DNA from: Chamaecrista fasciculata
Lineage: Eukaryota > Streptophyta > Magnoliopsida > Fabales > Fabaceae
Assembly (NCBI GenBank): GCA_003254925.1
Contig: QANZ01017207.1
Location: 29,489 to 93,488 of the forward strand
Length of the DNA stretch: 64,000 nt
Direction: 5' to 3'
The notes under the pieces were generated by a model. That model ran no database searches, was not told where the DNA came from, and worked only from the letters and a program-made list of their open reading frames with translations. Below, piece after piece: positions 12,071-23,159 of this stretch. Position 1 is the first letter of the stretch; every line of letters begins with the position of its first letter. Both the position numbers and the translations under genes were made by a program.

Positions 12071-13651
12071 ATGCTTAGGAATTCTGGAGAACCTTCTAAT
12101 CCTTTGGATCCTGAAATTGAAAGAACTTGTAGGAGGTTGAGAAAAGAGACTAAACAAAGGAAATTAGGTGGAACTAGTAGTAGACCAGTTGAAATTGATT
12201 CTGATCAAGAATTAGAACCAAACATGGAAGCTGGAAATGTTAATAGGGAAGCTGAAAATGTTAGGGAAGCTGAAAATCCTAACATGGCTATAGAGCAAGT
12301 TCAGGCTAAAGGTAACAATGAGGTCCAACAACCTATGCCTAGGAGATCAATTAAGACAGTTAATCAGGAAGAATCTGATGAAACTATGGATAGATTACAA
12401 AATTCTTTTCCTGACTTTGACTTTGATTTTGAAATTAAAGGCCCAGTACTGAATAATCTTCCAAAATTTTATGGTCTGAATGGTGAGGACCCATACTCAC
12501 ATTTGACTACTCTTCAAATGCATTGCAGGACTATGAAGCCGAGGGCTATTTCCATAGAAGATTGTATGTGGAAGATCTTCCATCTCACTTTGGAAGGCAA
12601 AGCTCGAGTTTGGTACTCACAACTTCCAAGATTTGTTGATGATCCTTATAGTTCATGGAAGAATATCCGCCGGGCGTTCCTCGATTATTACTTTCCAACA
12701 ACCAAGTTAGCAGCAGCCAAGAAAGAGATAGCTGCCGCCAGACAGGACATTACTGAAAACTTCTATGATTTCTGGAGCAGATACCAGAATATGCTCCACC
12801 AATGCCCGAATCATCAATATTCCATGAAGAGTTTGGTGGAGTACTTTGTCTATGGCCTTTCTCGAGAAGACGCAAAAATGGTGCGATCCGTTGCCAACAG
12901 AAGTATATTCAACAAAAGTGATGAGGAGGCATGGGAATTGATAAGAACAATTGCCTTGGACAACCAACATGCAAGTGAGGGGGATGAACTACCTGTGGAG
13001 GTGGTGGGTACTGCTGAGCATGACCCGTTTTTGGAAACTATAGCTGCGAATTTGGATAAGTTAACAGCTAGGGTTGACCAAATATCTTCATTCCAACAAT
13101 ATCCACAACAAGTTCCTCAAGTTTCCTTTCCCCAGCAAGCTGCTTTTGTTCCCCGAGCACCTCAAAGTTTAGCCATGGTTGCTATGACTTGTCAAGTTTG
13201 CAACTCATGCATGCACATCTCACAAAATTGTTCCCATCAGTTTGAAGAAGTCTCAGCTATGTTCCAACAAAGGTCGGGGTAATTTCAAAGAAGAGATCAA
13301 TTTGCCCCATCATTCAATCAAGGTTATGGTTGGGGAGGAAGCAATCAAGGAAGAGCTCCTATCTCTCAAAATTTTCATCAAGGAGGAACCTCTTCATCTG
13401 CTATTATTCCTATTGGGCAAGGTTCTGGATCTTCAATGAGGGACAATGACACTCAAGCAATGTTCAAGACGATTAAGGAGGCAAATCTCTCTTTAACCAA
13501 CAATATATCTTCGGGTTTTGGAGAGATAAAAAATGCAATGGGTAGCCTGTCAAACAACATTGGTTCTCTTTTCAAAGAAGTAGAATTAATGAAGACGAAG
13601 CATGAGAACCTGAATCAGTTTGTTACTCAGATCTTTAAATTTTTTGAATGA
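12071..13651 (+). pseudogene. Athila-type gag, broken
   Basis: The frame starts at ATG 12071. Gag homology begins around residue 105 (NNLPKFYGLNGEDPYSHL) and runs through WKIFHLTLEGKARVWYSQLP and DYYFPTTKLAAAKKEI, typical of retrotransposon gag. A CCHC zinc knuckle follows (C-QV-C-NSCM-H-ISQN-C, near 13190-13230). A TAA at 13280-13282 interrupts the frame, which then continues through a Gln/Gly-rich region to a stop at 13649. A frame change near 13620-13650 leads into the protease frame. One nonsense codon and one frameshift make it non-functional. Confidence 0.8.
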
Positions 13652-15122
13652 TCGCCAAGCTCAGTCAAGTGGAGGGATGCCATCAAACACTGTGATCAAC
13701 CCAAAACTAGTCAATGCAATTCACTTGAGGAGTGGAAAAGAAATTCATGATCCACACCCAAAGAAGGTTGGTCAAGAAGCCAATGAGTCGGCAGCCAGAC
13801 TTGAGAAAGAGCAACCTTCAAGCCAAAAATTGAAAGCAACCCAAGAATCATTACCATCTCGAAATCTTGAGAAGGAAGAAGAGAAGAGCAACAAGCAAGA
13901 TCATGGAACCTCAGAGCGTAAAGGTAAGGAGGTATGCATCCAAGACCTTCCTTTTCCTGGTGCTTATTTGAAAAGTAGAAAGCAACATGATGATAACCAA
14001 GAAAAGGAAATGTTAGACTTGTTTGGTAAACTTGAGGTGAATATTCCCTTGCTTGAGTTAATTAAAAAGGTCCCTAAATATGGTAAATTCTTGAAAGACC
14101 TTTGCACTACTAAAAGGAAATTTGAACCTAACAAAAGAGTGCAAGTTAGCTCAAATGTTTCAACATTGTTTAAGCCTCAGTTGCCTATTAAATGCCAAGA
14201 CCCTGGATCTTTTACAATTCCTTGTACTATAGGAAGAGTAACTATTAACAGTGCATTGTTAGATCTAGGGGCTGCTATAAATGTCATGCCTAAGTCTATT
14301 CATGATGCTTTAGGAATCAAGACTCTTAAGCCTACCAACATGACGTTAACTCTTGCAGATAAGACTGTTAGGCGACCTTTAGGCATTGTAGAAGATGTTT
14401 TGGTTAAGGTTAAAGATTTGGTATTCCCTGCTGACTTTTATGTTCTTGATATGGCTCAAGGGATATCAATTGACTCCTCCTTAATCCTTGGTAGACCCTT
14501 CTTGAGGACCGCTAACACTTTAATTAGCACGAAGGAAGGTACAATAACCATGGAGGTAGGGGATCAGAAAATTAACTTTAACATGTATGAAACTATGCAA
14601 CACCCTTTTGAAGATTATTCTTTATTAGGTGTCAATGCTATTCATTCTGTTGATAACAAAGTTGAACATGAACATGATTTGTTTATGCATGATGAGATTG
14701 GAGTGCATGATTTTGATTGTTTAGACTCTGATGAGTATGTTCATTTATCTCCATCTCCCTGCTCTTGTGATGCTGAAGGTTTATGTGATGAATGTTTATC
14801 CATTGATGAATGGCTTGCTATTTCTTTTGATTTTGATTCTGAGTTTTCTAAGCCAACTGTGGATGATACTTTAACTTGTATTGTGGATAGTGTACTTAAT
14901 AGTGTAGATTCTGATTTTTCTCTCTCTTCGTTTCATTCTGATTCCTTATGTGTTAAAGACTTGACAAGTCTTAACTGTTCATCAGTTAATTGTACTGATC
15001 AGTCTTTCCCACCTAATATCTCACATGCTGACTCTTCTCAGAGTACCAATTTTGATTTGTTACATGCTACTAAAGACTGTTCTGGGAAGAGGTGTTTGTC
15101 TTCAAATTTTGTTGGTGAGTAA
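13620..15122 (+). pseudogene. Athila-type aspartic protease region, 3' truncated element
   Basis: The open frame follows the gag frameshift. About residue 215 (near 14260-14290) it has LLDLGAAINVMP, the DLGAS-like active site of Athila proteases, followed by LADKTVRRPLGIVEDVLVKV and an ILGRPFL motif (near 14487), as in retropepsins. The Asp/Ser-rich tail runs to TAA at 15120. No reverse transcriptase or integrase of this element follows; the sequence soon meets a copia LTR scrap. The nominal start is a TTG inside the frame and is not a real initiation site. Confidence 0.8.
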
Positions 15123-15264
15123 TGTGCCAAGAAGACCCCTCTGCGGGATAAGTTTCCAAATGAAGTTAAAAGCTCACAAGCCATGGGAGACAACACTCGG
15201 ATAACTTCATTTTCCCCTTTTTATTCTAACCCTTCTGTCTCAGTTCATAATTTGAAAAGCTCCC

Positions 15265-15502
15265 AGCATCTAGTGCGTGCATCTCATGCACCGAGGTCAT
15301 GCTGGTCTTAGTTCATTTTTGTTCCCACAAAAATAATCGACCAGGGACAAATTTAGATTAATTATCTCATAATTAATCATGGATGTTATCATAGTAAACA
15401 TGCTAATAACATGATAACACATTAATTTATCTTCCATAAATTAATAATATGTTCACAACATATTTACATAAAACGATTGGCCCTAGGGCACAATCTCCAA
15501 CA
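15265..15502 (-). mobile_element. Inverted 5'-terminal fragment of a copia LTR
   Basis: The reverse complement begins TGTTGGAGATTGTGCCCTAG and aligns with the start of the LTR at 16475 for about 238 bases, including CATGATTAATTAT and CCTCGGTGCAT blocks. It is joined directly at 15502/15503 to copia reverse-transcriptase coding sequence in the opposite orientation. Visible differences suggest it came from another family member. Confidence 0.75.
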
Positions 15503-16424
15503 AATCTTTCTCAATGAAGGACTTGGGAGAAGCTGCCTATATACTAGGCATTAAGATCTATAGGGATAGATCTAGGAGGCTTCTCGGATTGAGTCAGAGT
15601 ACATACTTGGATAAGGTATTGAAGAGGTTCAATATGCAGGATTCCAAGAAAAGATTCATTCCGATGAATCATGGGCTGACCCTGAGTAAGAAACAGTGTC
15701 CCTGAACACTTGTTGAGCGAGGGCGCATGAGTGGAATTCCCTATGCCTCGGCCATAGGATCCATCATGTATGTCATGTTATGTACTCGACCCGATGTGTC
15801 GTTTGCCCTAAGTATGACGAGCCGTTTCCAACAAGACCCTGGTGAGGATCATTGGATCGCTGTCAAGAATATCCTTAAGTACTTAAGAAGGACTAAGGAT
15901 GAGTTCTTGGTTTACGGTGGAACTGATGAGGAGCTATGTGTAAGGGGTTACACAGATGCTAGTTTCCAAACCGACCAAGATGACTTTAAATCGCAGTCAG
16001 GATATGTGTTTCTCCTGAACGGTGGCAGCGTGAGTTGGAAGAGTTCCAAGCAGAGCACGATTGCCGATTCTACAACGGAGTCCGAGTATATTGCAGCATC
16101 GGATGCGGCAAAGGAGGCTGTGTGGATTAGAAAGTTCATCTCCGAGCTTGGTGTGGTTCCGACCATATCTGATCCCATTACCCTGTATTGCGACAATAGT
16201 GGAGCTATTGCGCAAGCCAAGGAGCCACGGTCCCACCAGAGGACCAAACATATACTCAGACGTTTTCACCTCGTCAGGGAGATGATTGACAGAGGTGATG
16301 TGAAGATTTGCAAAGTAGCAGGCGAGGATAATGTTGCTGATCCTCTGACAAAGCCGCTTGCAAGGGTCATACATGAGAGACATGTATCGTCGATGGGGAT
16401 TAGACGCATTGATCAGTGTACCTA
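15503..16424 (+). pseudogene. Copia pol fragment: end of reverse transcriptase and RNase H
   Basis: The fragment starts at the SFSMKDLGEAAYILGIKIY block. It continues through IPYASAIGSIMYVMLCTRPD and the copia RNase H signatures GYTDASF, SGYVF, SWKSSKQ, STTESEYIA and DNSGAI, ending with the usual KTKHILRRFHLVRE-like helix and ADPLTKPL. A TGA at 15703-15705 breaks the frame once, seven codons before the nominal ATG at 15727. Everything upstream of the RT palm end is missing, so it cannot mobilise itself. Confidence 0.85.
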
Positions 16425-16461
16425 GGAGTAGGAACAGCTAGATTGATGATTGTACCCTAGT

Positions 16462-16474
16462 GCAAGTGGGAGTC
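16462..16474 (+). other. Polypurine tract of the copia element
   Basis: GCAAGTGGGAGTC lies immediately before the LTR start TGTTAGG, the usual plus-strand priming site arrangement of copia elements. Confidence 0.6.
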
Positions 16475-18538
16475 TGTTAGGAATTGTGCCCTAGGGCCAA
16501 TCCTCTTTTATATATGTTATGAACATATGGATTAATTTATAGAGATAAATTAATGGTTTTCACATTATTAGCATGTTTACTGTGATTACGTCCATGATTA
16601 ATTATAAGATAATTAATCTAAATCTGTCCCTGATCGATTGTTTTCGTGGGAGCGAAAATGAACTAAGATCAGCATGACCTCGGTGCATAGGGATGCACGC
16701 ACTAGATGCTGGAACGAGAGTCATGGTGCAATTACGTAAGGGGTTACGAGTTGCTGGACTGACCCGGAGAGTCCTGCATGGGTTTAGTCATCAGCTTGCC
16801 TCTCTTGTACACCTGTCACGACGCCTTAGACCTGAGGTCATCATTATTCCGGCGTTGCAGTTGTCAGACTTTGGCTTAGTCTAACGCTGCCCGTAACAGG
16901 GTAGTCATAAGGGCTAAGTACGGGTTTGGTTGATTGCCGTGCTGAGGAATGTGGACTGACCAAAATTGGGATTTTGTTCCCCATTAAATTGGGAGATATC
17001 TTACTGGCGCCCTCGATGAGTCTGTCCAGGAAATGCATGGCCATGCTAGATATTGGGACTTACTCAAGGAGATCGAGAAAGTAAAGGTTTGGATCATGGG
17101 TGACTTTCCCGTGCCTGGTCCATGACCAAGATATCGCAGAACAATAGGGTCGGTGCCATGGAGGTACTAAGGTTAAGTCGGTTTTGGTAAAAACCGATAA
17201 CTCACGTATTTTGGGTAGTTGTGATGGCTTGCTAGAGTCCGCTCACAGCTTGTAGGTCATGAGATGCCCTACTGCCAACTTCACGTGGGGCCTGCTGGGT
17301 CACACACGAGCAGGAACAGGACACCATTTAAAAGGGACACGAATTAGGGTTAATTCGTGGGTCACTCCGGTGGCACGATTTAAGACACAGAGGAAATGTC
17401 TGGGACATTAGGTCTTGTCTTAATTGATCTACAGATGTGTAATATTTAAGTTTGTGGGACAAATTTAAATATAATAATTGTTAAATGATTAATGGGGATT
17501 AATTATTTACAATTAAAATATTAGGGAAAAATAATTCAGATAATATTCCTAAAAGTTAGGAAATTATTGAATTATAAAATTCCCCAATAATTATATGAGG
17601 GTGGCGCCTCTTAAGGATTATTTGAATAAATTAAATTGTTTTATTAATTCAAATAATAAGTTTGAATTCAAAAGATTTGATGGAGATATCAAAATATTTG
17701 ATTCAAACAGATTTGGTGAGATCTCCTCTCAAAATCTTTGGTGAATCATGAATTAAGGAAAGTTTTTTATTTATAAAATTCCAAAGATAAAAGAGGGGAG
17801 TTAGGCGCATGGTTGGTGGGTCCCAAGGGAGATTTGATCTCTCATTTGATTCTCCAAGATTGCAGTTTGAATTTAAATTAAAATATTAAGGTAATATTTT
17901 AATTATAAATTCAAGTCCTAAAATAATCATATTATCAGAATATCTTGATTTTAGGAATAATTAAATCACCAAATATTTTATATATATATATATGGGCAAG
18001 TCGACTTGCCCAAGTAAGCAAGCATTCTAACCCTAGTTTTGATTTTCCTCCTCCTTGAAGAGAGAGAGAGAAAATCGTACCTTTGCACCAAAGAGAGAGA
18101 AAGTCGACTTTTCTCTAAGAGTTAGAGAAAATCGATTAGACTCCATAATTAGGGTTTGTGAGAGAAGAAAAGGCAAGAAGGAGTTCTTGTGGGGGGTTTC
18201 TTCTGTGCGCCACCTCGATTGCTGTTTGCAAGAAGGAGTTCTTGAGTTCAGAGGTCTGTAGATTGGTCCCTAGTTCTTTAATTTGGAGAAAAGAACTGAA
18301 GGCTAGTACCTTGGTGTCCGAATGTTCGTGTGGATTACCGGCAGAGGGAGAACGCTGAGAGTGGGCTCCTTGGACACGCCTTGTACAACCATCGGATTGA
18401 AACTCGTGAGGTATACCACTATCTAAAAGTTTTAAATTCTGCTAGCGGATCCGTTCAGAAATTCTAGGACCTAGGCGCTTTTATTTTATCGTTTTATCTT
18501 TGCTTCCGCTGCATTAGGCGCCTTGGATTCCCAACAGT
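16475..18538 (+). mobile_element. Copia 3' LTR (2064 bp)
   Basis: Starts TGTTAGGAATTG and ends GGATTCCCAACA, giving the TG...CA termini with short inverted ends. It follows the polypurine tract and pol remnant directly. No complete 5' LTR was found; only the inverted scrap at 15265 is present. A GA-rich tract near 18060 and TTGGTCC-free unique sequence distinguish it from the hairpin families. Short frames inside are not genes. Confidence 0.8.
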
Positions 18539-19477
18539 AACAGAGAGAAAACAAATTTATTCTTAATTAGAGATAGATTTATTATTCATCAAATACGCAT
18601 AGTAAAAATTTGTCTCAAAAAGTAAACCTTTTTTTTACCAACTATTTATTATGACACATATAAATTAAAAGAAAGATGGTCAACCTCAATTGTTATTCAA
18701 GTTAAAAATAATGATAGAAACTGAATGAAATTATATTTTGGAGATCAAAATGAAACAAATATAAGAAAGTTTGAGGAATGAAATGGAAAAATAGTTTTAG
18801 GACCAAAATGAAACTTACCCCATAGTTTGAGAACTACGACGACTATTTGAGTTTTTTTTAATATCTATTAAAACTAACAACAATTATATTTTATTTGGAA
18901 TGAGATTACCCATGAAATCTAGCTACCCAAACGTGATCAACTGATCATTAGAATTTAGTTACTGTCAAATATATATATATATATAAATAATAGCAATAAA
19001 TAAGTCAATTTTTAATTCACACATTAAATTACGATAGAGAGAGATCCAATCACAAGGCTCATGATGATGATGCCATTACATATCAACTTACTACAACAAC
19101 TTGACCAACATATATAGTACATACGTACACCATATATATATATACTATTTTACATCATATGATATATCTCATAGACTCAATACATGTCGATCAGAACTTT
19201 TATTCACTGCTTCTATTTTTCTTTTCATTATTCTACATTTATGCATGCATGGTTGCAGCCTTGCAGGTTTGGATTATTCTCTGCAATGTTTCTTACCATT
19301 CAATCAAGAAACACATACAAAAGCATAAATACTAATTAAAAAAAACTCTCTTTCTCTCCTTCTCTCTATATATTATTGATCTAGTAGCAATTAAATGACA
19401 ATAACACTTTATATATATAATTCAAACTAAACTAGAGAAAATCTAGGTATATAGATTAACGTGTACGTATTTGCTAG
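18539..19477. other. Intergenic DNA downstream of HKT
   Basis: AT-rich, with TA dinucleotide runs (18970, 19132). Positions 18740-18830 resemble half of a GGACCAAAATGAAA-type repeat. The part nearest 19477 is probably the HKT 3' UTR. No gene seen. Confidence 0.4.
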
Positions 19478-22342
19478 CTAGGATAGGTGCCATGCTTTGC
19501 CACCTTTCATGTTAAATTTCTTGAGCCTTCCAAAAAACATGACGACTATAAGTATGAACTTTCCTTTGTTACTCCATCTTCCCGAAAATCCAATCCATGA
19601 ATCTCTACACATTCCATCATCTTTCAATCGCCTTTCGCAGCTATACCCAGTTGAAAATCCCACGTTACCATATGCACTGCATGCAATTTAATTTCAACAA
19701 ATTAATAAATGAATGATCATTCAAAAATACATTACTAATTATATAAAATTATCATTTGTATATATACAACAACAATAATAACCAAAAGCCTTTTCTCACT
19801 AGGTAGGGTCGGCTATATGCATGGATCAACTGATGACAATGCGTTCTATCCTTGCACATGTCAACCGTTAGGTTATTGATAGATAAATCTTTCTGAAGAG
19901 TTTCTTCTCAACCATTTGGTCAACTTTGCGTATTGGGACCTACATAAGCCTTTTTTGCACATGCCTGAACTACCTAAGACGTATTTTAACCAATTTTTCT
20001 AGGATAGGTACTACTCTAACTTTTTCTCTGACGATCTTATTCCTAATCTTATCTCTTATAGTATGACCACACATCTATAGAGACATTTTGATCTTGTCTA
20101 ATCATTTGTATATAAAAACGGAGGTCCTAGTGCACAAGGCTCCTACTAGGTGGGGTTTGGGGAGGGTCAAGATGTACGCAGTCTTAACCCTACTTTGCAG
20201 AGAGGCTGTTTCCAAGATTTGAACCCGTGACCTTTTGATCACCAGGCAGCAACCTTACCGTTGTGCCAAGGCTCACCCTCAATCATTTGTATATATATCA
20301 AAGAAAACATAATCGAGAAAGTGAAAATGACTTGCCTGACCACTTCTATGATAATATCCAAGACGTTGAAGTTGAGGGGATCCTCTTTTATGGAACGTCT
20401 CTCAGTGATGCAAATAAGAATAATGAAAATAACTAAGTAAGAGAGTTGGGAGAAGACAAGACACTCCACTAAGCTTCTTCTTCTTCTTCTGTCTTTCTTC
20501 TTGCTTTCATTTTCGTGGTCCCTCATCGGCATATATGTGGTGTATGGTGGGAGGTACCTGTATATATATATATATATATATATCGCACCACAAATTAAAT
20601 GACACGTCATCAATTTACTCTTCCCCAATTAATTTATATATATTTATTCATTCATTTCTAGAGGCCCATATTATATTCTTTAATACAAAGGTGTTGGACA
20701 TTTCACTGTATATATATGCTGCCGAGAATCAAAAACATTTTCTTTCTTTTTACATTTCTATATATTATCTTTTGTTCATAGTGGAATAAAAATAAAATAT
20801 ATATAGAAAAGATAATATATAGAAATGTAGATAAAAAATATTAAAGACAACATTTTACATAACCAATCATTGAAGAGAAAAAAATATAATTGAATCTTGG
20901 GAAAAGTAGGAACTTTGTAATAAATATATAAACAATTTTTTCTAAGTTTTTTCCTCATTTTTTCGGTTAAGTCATGGGTATCCCTCGTCTATCCGTTTAA
21001 CGGTTTAAGCGAAGACTAATCTCATTTGAGCCTCAGAGACGAAATGGCCAGAGTCCTCCCAACAATGTCGACTATAGGAATAAATCATTATCATTCACTC
21101 ATTATCATTCATATTTTAATTCATAAATCATTTTCACTTGGAATTTAGAGACACTACTAACTAAGAGTATAATTACTTGTGGAATAAATGAATGACTTAC
21201 ATCATGACAACGAAGAGCACCAAAATGGCTGAAGAGAGAGTGGAGAGATCAAAAACAGATTCACCAGAATGTCTGGCATTTGAAGTTTGGAACAACGAAG
21301 CAACCAATTTTTGATAGCCATTCAGACCCTTCATGTTATCAGAATTCCACTCCATGCAACAGAAAAACACCATCTGTATCAGATTCAACCCCAAAACTGT
21401 AGCAACAAGAAGGCAACAATGAACACCAGATAGCAAATGATCATAACCCATCTCCTCATAATTCTTTAAAATATGACACAACTCTTCTCTTTTTGTCACT
21501 TTCTCCGAAACCCAAATCACAAGCCTTAACAATGGAGGGTACAACGTGTTCCCCACAAAAACATAAGGTAAAACAATCAAGAGAAGACCGGGATTTTTCT
21601 TGAACACCATCATGTTCTCGTTGGTGGGGACAAAACCACAACTAGCGAAGGTGGAAACTATGGTGAAAACAGAGAATGTTTGTACGTTGATCCCTTTTTT
21701 TCTCAGAACTTGTCTTGCACTTGGTACTGTGTATATGTATAGGGAAAGTAAACCAGAACCAATTAAATGAAGAAGTACAAGGTAACCCAAAACCACAAAT
21801 CCCAGACACTTAATATAGTCATACTTGGGTTTGATCATGATCACTCTATTTTGGTTGTTATTATCTTCTAGAGAATGATTATGATGAAGAGAAACAAGGC
21901 CAAGTTCGATTGGATGAGGATTGAAATTATTTGGATGATCATGAATTGGAGTGATTGGAGTACTATTGTCCTGTTTGAGTGCTCTGTTTCTGAAGGAATG
22001 AAAGAAGAGTTCAAGCATGGAAGTGAAAACTTCACTACCCACAAACATGAGGAAAGTGATGAGGATGAGTTGAGAATTAGAGAAAATCTCCATTTCAAGG
22101 GCAGTCATGCTGGAAACAGTGGATGCAGAAACAGAGGTATAGAAGAGATCAAGGTTGGTGGGGAAAACAGAAAGAGGGTTTCTTAAGTTTAGAGTCTTGA
22201 GACCTATGAAACCAAAGAGGGACATGATGAGGAAATACAAGAGTTGGAGGTAAAAGGGTTTGATATGGAAGCGTAATAGAGGAAGATAGAGAGACATAGG
22301 TATAAGGGGACGTTGGAGATATTGAGAGAAGGGATTAGGCAT
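19478..22342 (-). CDS. HKT1: Class I HKT-type sodium transporter, three exons
   Basis: Exons on the minus strand: 22342-21201, 20557-20336 and 19676-19478, joining to 520 residues, close to the usual 500-550. HKT proteins are Trk/HKT-family plasma-membrane cation transporters; class I members retrieve Na+ from the xylem. Four pore loops are recognisable: [10 protein letters not shown] (filter residue S77), [10 protein letters not shown] (G236), SNARHSGES (G360) and SAYGNVGF in exon 3. Ser rather than Gly at the first filter site indicates class I, Na+-selective. Exon 2 encodes [15 protein letters not shown] and a basic loop; exon 3 ends [13 protein letters not shown]. Intron 1 is canonical (GTAAGT). 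Intron 2 begins GCAAGT after AG, a GC-AG intron; the reading EVV-SAYG across it is conserved in the family. Intron 2 holds a LINE tail and an SINE. All three exons are open, so the gene looks functional. Confidence 0.93.
19765..20099 (-). mobile_element. 3' end of an RTE-type LINE in HKT intron 2
   Basis: On the minus strand a decayed translation shows [13 protein letters not shown], then [13 protein letters not shown] and FRHVQKRL, matching the extreme C-terminus of plant RTE-like LINEs (family pattern MCGHTR, then RWFGHVRRRP). It is followed by the AGCCGACCCTACCTAGTG-type 3' UTR common in plants and a tail of TTATT and GTT units. Heavily 5' truncated. Confidence 0.7.
20115..20280 (-). mobile_element. 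Au SINE in HKT intron 2
   Basis: The minus strand begins GAGGGTGAGCCTTGGCACAA (A-box region), has GGGTTCAAATC (B box), then the conserved Au body with GCAAAGTAGGGTTAAG and GCCTTGTGCACTAGG. It is flanked by a perfect 15-bp direct repeat AATCATTTGTATATA at 20100-20114 and 20281-20295, so this is a clean retroposon insertion. It has the same orientation as the gene. Confidence 0.9.
20751..20829. repeat. Perfect 23-bp foldback in HKT intron 1
   Basis: Positions 20751-20773 and 20807-20829 are exact reverse complements, separated by a 33-base loop. It lies in intron 1 of HKT. It could be a recent small foldback insertion or a small-RNA hairpin. Confidence 0.7.
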
Positions 22343-22513
22343 ATTGTTAATTTATGAGAGATTAATTAGAAGGTGGTGATGGGTTGAGTAGTGTGTAAGT
22401 GTTACCAGAATAGGCAAGTTTAGACGATGGTGGTATTGCTTAATTTCATGTGGAGGTTGAAGAAAGAGTGGTACGTACACGTAGTGTCGTGAGATGGGAA
22501 GGGAATGTGGATT

Positions 22514-22521
22514 TATTTATA
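22514..22521 (-). promoter_or_regulatory. TATA box of the HKT gene
   Basis: TATAAATA on the minus strand, about 172 bases upstream of the ATG at 22342. A GGTCTCATAT-family repeat starts about 40 bases further upstream. Confidence 0.5.
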
Positions 22522-22559
22522 GATGCATTCGCGACACTGTGGGAGGCTATAGATCCTTT

Positions 22560-22945
22560 TTGTTTTTTTAATGGAAAATTGGTCTCATATATTTTATTTA
22601 GTTTTTATTTTTCAATTTGGTCTCATATATTTTTTATTGCACTTTTAGTCTCGTACTTTTGCAAAAGGTTTTAATTTATTCTTATATCATTTTTGGTTTC
22701 ATATGTTTAAGACAGGTTGGAAAATTGTTCACATATCTTTGCAAAATGTTCAATCATTAATTTCACTTGATCTAAAGATATGAGATCAAATCTACAATAA
22801 AATAGGATATGAAACCAAATTAGGGTCAAATTTAACCCAAAGATGTGAAATCAAATCTACAATAACAAAAAAATACGAGACTAAATTGAGAACTAAGTAA
22901 AAAAATAAATATAGAAGAAATTAAATTTACACTTTAGCCTTTTTT
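22560..22945. repeat. GGTCTCATAT-family hairpin repeat, copy B, in the HKT promoter
   Basis: Left half carries TTGGTCTCATAT blocks, right half carries AGATATGAGATCAAA and ACGAGACTAAATTGAG blocks, so it folds. It lies directly upstream of the HKT TATA box and could bring silencing marks to the promoter; that is inference. Confidence 0.55.
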
Positions 22946-23159
22946 CTTTTTTCCCCTTCAAATGCAAGTTAAAACTACTTCGACTTTAGTCAATTGAATG
23001 AACTAGGAAAACTGATGAAAGATTTGAGTTTTTGAATTTGTACAAGTAATATTCTAAAAAATTTGTTTGTTATTATTGATTACAACAATAATTTATTTTG
23101 TGTTTCAATCAATGTAAAATTTAACAATAATTATAAAATTTGACAAAACTAATTTTTTT

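Noticed and set aside
15948..16383. Minus-strand frames of 99 and 128 codons
   Set aside because: Antisense shadows of the copia RNase H frame.
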